The notes beneath the pieces are model-generated. The model was not told the origin of the DNA and searched no databases. It saw only the letters and a list, made by a program, of their open reading frames with translations. From NCBI GenBank assembly GCA_947374485.1, contig CANCCF010000126.1, positions 1 to 11,566 of the forward strand: DNA of 11,566 nucleotides. Reading direction: 5' to 3'. Source of the DNA: Comamonadaceae bacterium. GTDB lineage: Bacteria; Pseudomonadota; Gammaproteobacteria; Burkholderiales; Burkholderiaceae_C. Positions 7,807 to 11,566 of the stretch are shown piece by piece (positions within the stretch are counted from its first letter, which is position 1; every line of letters starts with the position of its first letter). The position numbers and the translations under genes are program-made.

Positions 7807-9472
7807 AAACGTGGTAACGGCGCTGGATCACGCGGAAGCGATTGGCCACAAAGGCCGAGTCGCAATACGAGGCATTGGCCGCCGGGTTGCCGCCGGTGCC
7901 GTGGTAATCGGAGAAGGCGGCCGACTGGTTGACGAACACGCCGCTGGTGAGGTTGATGGACAGTGCCACCTTGGCATTCCAGCTGGCCTGCGTCATGGCG
8001 TCGATCACGGCTTCTTGGGTGGAATACACCGCCAGCGTCAGGGCGCCATGGGTGCTGACAATGCGCTCGGCCAGGGCAATGGCGGCAGCCGTGTCCGCCG
8101 CCTTGACGACGAAAGTGATTGGGCCAAAGCGCTCTTCCATGTAGGCCGCTTCGGCGCTGGCATCCACGGCCAGCAGCACGGGCGAGCGCACGGCGGCTGC
8201 GGGGAATTCGGCGTTGTGCAGGGCTTGCGCGGCACGCACCACGGTGCCGAGTGCGCCGCTGTTGGCGTGGTCGATGCGCGCCACAGTAGCTGGTGACTGG
8301 ATGGCACCCAGGACGGCACACGCCACATCGGGTTTGGCAAGGGCCGCGTCGATGGCGGTGGCCAGATCGGCACAGACTTGCTCGTAGCTTTTGGCGCCTT
8401 CGTCGGTGGCAATGCCGCCAGCAGGCACCACCAGCAACTGGGAGGTGGTGCACATCTGGCCCGAGTACAGGCACAGGCTGAAAGCCAGGTTGCGCAACAT
8501 GGCCTGGTAGGCGTCGGTGGAGTCGATCACGATGGTGTTGACCCCGGCCAGCTCGGCATATACCTGGGCCTGGCGGCAATGCTCTATCAGCCAGCTGCCA
8601 AAGGTATTGCTGCCGGTGAAGTCGACCGACTTGACGGCTGCGTTTGTGACCAGGGCTTGTGTGGCCTGCTGGCTGGCGGGCACGCACAGGCTGACCAGAT
8701 CGGGACTCAGGCCCGCTTCACTCAGCACCGCGCGCAGGATGCGCACCGTGATGGCCGCCGGCAGAATCGCCTGCTCATGCGGCTTGACGATCACCGCATT
8801 GCCGGTGGCCAGCGCCGCGAACAAACCGGGGTAAGTATTCCAGGTGGGGAAGGTGCCGCAGCCCACGACCACGGCCACGCCGCGTCCGACGATCTCGAAA
8901 TGCTTTTGCATGCGCATCGGCGCGTTCTTGCCCTGGGGCTTTTCCCACAGCGCCTCGGTGGGCACAAAGCGCTGCTCGCGGTAGGCGTAGGCAACAGCCT
9001 CCAGGCCCCGGTCTTGGGCGTGTGCTGCACCGGCCTGGAAGGCCATCATCCAGCCTTGGCCGGTGGTCATCATCACGGCGTGGGCGAGCTCGAAACTGGC
9101 TTGGTTCAATTGGTCCAGCATCTCGATGCACAGGCCGGTGCGGCCCTGCACACCCAGTGCCTGCCACGCGGGCATGGCGGCCTGACCGGCATCGATCAGC
9201 GCCTGCGGATCGCACACCGGGTATTGCACATCGAGTGCCATGCCGTAGGGCGACCGCTCGCCAGCGGCCCAGCTTTGGGTACCGGGCTGTTGCAGGGCAA
9301 AGCGTTGTCCCAGTTGTGCGTCGAAAGCGGCCCTGCCCTCGGCCGCGGCGGTTTCGCCATAGACCTTGGGGCTGGGCATTTCGGTATAGGCCGACCAGTA
9401 GCCGCGGCTGCTGATGGCGTCGAGCGCGCTTTGCAGCTTGGCCTGGTGCTTGTCAAAAAGGGGATGTGTCAT
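7805..9472 (-). CDS. paaN: 3-oxo-5,6-dehydrosuberyl-CoA semialdehyde dehydrogenase, PaaN short type
   Basis: An aldehyde dehydrogenase-superfamily protein of 555 residues. In the phenylacetate pathway it oxidises the unstable ring-opened semialdehyde to 3-oxo-5,6-dehydrosuberyl-CoA, normally with NADP+. Visible catalytic parts: cofactor-site VVVGCGTFPTWNTYP (201-215), VIVKPHEQA (227-235), FTGSNTFG (285-292), general-base Glu307 in YAELAG, and nucleophile Cys341 in SGQMCTTSQ. The N-terminus MTHPLFDKHQAKLQSALDAI and the length match the PaaN group. E. coli PaaZ (about 680 residues) is the same dehydrogenase fused to a MaoC-like hydratase that opens the oxepin ring; that domain is absent here, and the stop follows directly after the dehydrogenase, so a separate hydratase is needed. 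A GAAAG lies 8 nt before the ATG. The 48-bp gap from livF is the largest in the window. Confidence 0.92.
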   Translation of the reverse strand: MTHPLFDKHQAKLQSALDAISSRGYWSAYTEMPSPKVYGETAAAEGRAAFDAQLGQRFALQQPGTQSWAAGERSPYGMALDVQYPVCDPQALIDAGQAAMPAWQALGVQGRTGLCIEMLDQLNQASFELAHAVMMTTGQGWMMAFQAGAAHAQDRGLEAVAYAYREQRFVPTEALWEKPQGKNAPMRMQKHFEIVGRGVAVVVGCGTFPTWNTYPGLFAALATGNAVIVKPHEQAILPAAITVRILRAVLSEAGLSPDLVSLCVPASQQATQALVTNAAVKSVDFTGSNTFGSWLIEHCRQAQVYAELAGVNTIVIDSTDAYQAMLRNLAFSLCLYSGQMCTTSQLLVVPAGGIATDEGAKSYEQVCADLATAIDAALAKPDVACAVLGAIQSPATVARIDHANSGALGTVVRAAQALHNAEFPAAAVRSPVLLAVDASAEAAYMEERFGPITFVVKAADTAAAIALAERIVSTHGALTLAVYSTQEAVIDAMTQASWNAKVALSINLTSGVFVNQSAAFSDYHGTGGNPAANASYCDSAFVANRFRVIQRRYHV

Positions 9473-9483
9473 GCTGTCGCTTT

Positions 9484-9497
9484 CAGTTATCAGTTAT
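9484..9497. repeat. Tandem 7-bp repeat in the livF-paaN gap
   Basis: Two adjacent copies of CAGTTAT (ATAACTG twice on the coding strand) sit 12 to 25 nt before the paaN ATG. Two copies of seven bases could be chance. The gap otherwise holds only the paaN leader and no terminator. Confidence 0.4.
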
Positions 9498-9520
9498 GAA
9501 GGTGGCAAGTGCAAAGGGGG

Positions 9521-10834
9521 CTACATGCCCAGATAAGCCGCGCGCACTTCTTCGTTGTGGATCAAGTCTTCACCCGTGCCGGTCAGCGTGACCGTGCCGG
9601 TCTCCAGCACATAGCCGCGATCGGCAATGGCCAGCGCGGCGAAGGCGTTTTGCTCCACCAGCAGAATCGTCATGCCCTGGGACTTGAGCGTCTTGATGAC
9701 ATTGAAGACTTCTTCCACCAGCAGGGGCGCCAAGCCCATGGAGGGCTCGTCCAGCAGCAACAGGCTGGGGCGGCCCATCAGGGCGCGGCCAATGGCCAGC
9801 ATCTGCTGCTGCCCGCCGGACAGGGTGCCCGCAGGCAGGGCGCGTTTCTCTTTCAGGATGGGGAACATGGTGAAGATTTTTTCCATGTCGCCGGCCACCT
9901 GGTGTTTGGGCTGGGTGTAGGCACCCAGGCGCAGGTTGTCTTCAATACTGAGCGGCCCGAACACCTGGCGGCCCTCGGGGCTTTGGCAAATGCCGCGGCG
10001 CATGCGCTTGTCGGAGCGCAGCTTGCTGATGTCCTCGCCATCAAAGTGAATGCTGCCGGCGCTGATGGATTGCACGCCCGACACCGCGCGCAGAAAGGTG
10101 GTTTTGCCGGCGCCATTGGCACCGACCAGGGCCACGGTCTCGCCCTTGCGCACTTCCAGCGTGATGCCCTTGAGCGCCTTGATGCGGCCGTAGCAACTCT
10201 CCAGCCCTTCCACCTTCAGCAGCACGGGTTGTGTTGGTGCGGCTGCGGTTTGGAGGCTGCCGACGCTGCTGGCCCCCAGGCCGACCGAGTCGGGTGCCAG
10301 GCTTGCGATGCGGTGAAACAATTCGCGAAATTCGGCCTTGGCCTGGTCACCAAACACCGGGTCGCTGTGGGTGCGAAAGGCCTGGTTGATTTCGGCCCAG
10401 TCCTGCGGCAGCAGCGCCTTGCGTGCCAGCGGCAGCACATGCTTTTCTTCGGTCTTGATGTGGCCCTTCAGGCCATCGGTGTAGTGCTTGACGGCCACAG
10501 CCAGCGCCGCAACGGGCAGTTGCCCCTGCGCAGCAGCAGCCAGCTTGGCGCGCAGTTGCGCCAGGTTCTCCGGGCCCTGGCGGTGGTCGGCTTCCAGCGC
10601 GTCCAGCACCTCGGCGGCCTCCAAGCTGCGCAGGCGCAGCAGGCGGAACAGGAAGTCGTCTTCCTTGGGGTGGTGCATGCGGTCGACAAACTGGGTGATG
10701 TAGTCGAGTGCGGCCTCAAAGAAAGCGGTCTCCGACGGGCTGATCGCCTGCAGGTCGGAGGCCACCTGGTCCAGGGTGGTGGCCAGGCGCCACATATTGC
10801 TGTGTTCCTGGCTGATGATGGTGAGTGCGTCCAT
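9521..10834 (-). CDS. livF: Hemerythrin domain-LivF ABC transporter ATPase fusion
   Basis: A 437-residue protein made of two parts. Residues 1 to about 180 form a hemerythrin/HHE-type four-helix domain with all expected diiron ligands: His11 (SQEHSNMW), His54 and Glu58 (HHPKE), His84 (EADHRQG), and His125 with Glu129 (HIKTE). An Ala/Ser/Gly-rich linker at about 181-203 leads into a LivF-type ABC ATPase of about 235 residues: Walker A GANGAGKT (238-245), Q-loop Gln284 (CQSPEGR), signature LSGGQQ (338-343), Walker B LLLLDEP (358-364) and VEQNA (393-397), the usual LivF form of the switch region. The frame is continuous, and I see no internal start with a Shine-Dalgarno sequence near the ATPase, so a real fusion is likely. 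LivF energises import through a branched-chain-amino-acid-type permease. It starts 11 bp after livG with a weak GGAA upstream. An O2/redox-sensing role for the added domain is inference. Confidence 0.93.
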   Translation of the reverse strand: MDALTIISQEHSNMWRLATTLDQVASDLQAISPSETAFFEAALDYITQFVDRMHHPKEDDFLFRLLRLRSLEAAEVLDALEADHRQGPENLAQLRAKLAAAAQGQLPVAALAVAVKHYTDGLKGHIKTEEKHVLPLARKALLPQDWAEINQAFRTHSDPVFGDQAKAEFRELFHRIASLAPDSVGLGASSVGSLQTAAAPTQPVLLKVEGLESCYGRIKALKGITLEVRKGETVALVGANGAGKTTFLRAVSGVQSISAGSIHFDGEDISKLRSDKRMRRGICQSPEGRQVFGPLSIEDNLRLGAYTQPKHQVAGDMEKIFTMFPILKEKRALPAGTLSGGQQQMLAIGRALMGRPSLLLLDEPSMGLAPLLVEEVFNVIKTLKSQGMTILLVEQNAFAALAIADRGYVLETGTVTLTGTGEDLIHNEEVRAAYLGM

Positions 10835-10845
10835 GGGGGTTCCGT

Positions 10846-11566
10846 TCAGGCGTGGGCGCCCAGATAGGCGGCAATCACATCGGGGTTGCGCCGGACTTCG
10901 GCGCCAGTGCCTTCAGCCAGCTTGCGTCCGTAGTCCAGCACCAGAATGCGGTCAGACAGGTTCATCACCATCTTCATGTCGTGTTCCACCAGCACCACGG
11001 TCACGCCGGTGTCGGCCACCTTGCGGATCAGGGCATCCACCTCGATAGTTTCCTTCGGATTCAGGCCGGCGGCCGGTTCGTCCAGAAACAGCAGGCGTGG
11101 TCTCATGGCCAGAGCGCGGGCAATTTCCAGGCGCTTGAGTGCGCCATAGGACATGCTGTCGGCACGCGCCGTCGCGTAGCTCTCCAGCCCGACAAAGCGC
11201 ATCAGCTCCAGCGCCTCGGCATGCAGATCGCGGTCACGCGCTTTCAGAGCCGGCCAACGCAAGGCGGCCTTGAACAGGTTGCGGTCCAGGCGCAGATGGG
11301 CGCCGACCATGACGTTCTCCACCGCGCTCATGTTCATGCAGATCTGCAGGTTCTGAAAGGTGCGCGCCACGCCGCGTTGCGCCAGCACGTCGGGCGATTT
11401 GCCTTGGATGGGCTGGCCATCGAGCAGGATGCTGCCGGCGGTGGGCGTGTAAATGCCGGTGATCAGGTTGAACAGCGTGGTCTTGCCGGCGCCGTTGGGC
11501 CCGATCACGGCATACACAATGCCGGCATCAATGGAGAAAGACACGTTTTGCACGGCCTTGACACCG
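10846..11566 (-). CDS. livG: LivG-type ABC transporter ATPase (5' end cut by window edge)
   Basis: An ABC ATPase of the branched-chain amino acid/amide class, partner of the LivF-type protein encoded next to it. The visible part is about 239 residues, beginning GVKAVQNVSFSIDAG. LivG proteins are about 255 residues, so roughly the first 15 to 20 are beyond the window; the GTG at 11551-11553 is an internal valine, not the start. Motifs: Walker A GPNGAGKT (22-29 of the visible part), Q-loop at RTFQNLQI, signature region MSYGALKRLEIARAL, Walker B LLFLDEPAAGLNP with the LivG-typical AAGLN, and H-loop VEHDMK. The signature carries Ala where many LivG proteins have Gln (SYGQQR type), a modest variation. 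The permease genes are expected further upstream. The assigned ligand class is aromatic acid by operon context only. Confidence 0.94.
   Translation of the reverse strand, partial: GVKAVQNVSFSIDAGIVYAVIGPNGAGKTTLFNLITGIYTPTAGSILLDGQPIQGKSPDVLAQRGVARTFQNLQICMNMSAVENVMVGAHLRLDRNLFKAALRWPALKARDRDLHAEALELMRFVGLESYATARADSMSYGALKRLEIARALAMRPRLLFLDEPAAGLNPKETIEVDALIRKVADTGVTVVLVEHDMKMVMNLSDRILVLDYGRKLAEGTGAEVRRNPDVIAAYLGAHA

Noticed and set aside
7797..8687. Upstream extension of the paaG frame to a 560-residue protein
   Set aside because: The added residues are Arg/His/Gln-rich out-of-frame translation of paaN. PaaG homology and its ribosome site both start at 7796.
9473..9520. Internal promoter before paaN (TTGCAC, 17 bp, GATAAC on the minus strand)
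   Set aside because: Matches are only 3/6 and 4/6, and the start of transcription would fall so close to the ATG that the ribosome site would be lost.
9509..10867. 452-codon open frame on the plus strand
   Set aside because: Antisense shadow of the hemerythrin-LivF gene; composition is that of a reverse-complemented high-GC gene.

Overview
The window is one continuous minus-strand stretch of an aerobic phenylacetate degradation (paa) operon. High GC content, the gene content and the protein sequences suggest a betaproteobacterium, most likely Burkholderiales and probably Comamonadaceae (Rhodoferax/Polaromonas-like). The family placement is an inference from protein style, since no rRNA or other marker is present.

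Layout in the direction of transcription (high to low coordinates): a branched-chain-amino-acid-type ABC transporter ATPase livG (5' end cut by the window edge); a livF-type ATPase carrying an N-terminal hemerythrin domain; paaN (ring-cleavage aldehyde dehydrogenase without a hydratase domain); paaG; paaH; paaI; paaK; a thiolase (paaJ/pcaF type); an ABC-transporter periplasmic binding protein; an enoyl-CoA hydratase-family gene; and the first 134 codons of paaA, which runs off the left edge. Two gene junctions are tight: paaH/paaI overlaps by 8 bp and paaG-paaH is separated by 4 bp. All other gaps are 8 to 48 bp. No stretch over 50 bp lacks a gene, and I see no terminator, regulator gene, tRNA, mobile element or CRISPR array. 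The operon promoter, the permease genes (livH/livM type) and paaBCDE must lie outside the window.

How the genes fit together: the ABC system probably imports phenylacetate or a related aromatic acid (inference from position). PaaK makes phenylacetyl-CoA. PaaA, with the unseen PaaBCE, epoxidises the ring. PaaG isomerises the epoxide to the oxepin. PaaN oxidises the ring-opened semialdehyde after a hydratase step that must come from another protein. The thiolase, an enoyl-CoA hydratase, PaaG and PaaH then carry out beta-oxidation to acetyl-CoA and succinyl-CoA. PaaI removes dead-end CoA thioesters.

The most notable item is the hemerythrin-LivF fusion: an apparently complete diiron/O2-binding domain joined in frame to the ATPase of an importer that sits in the operon of an O2-dependent pathway. 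This suggests, but does not show, oxygen- or redox-responsive substrate uptake.
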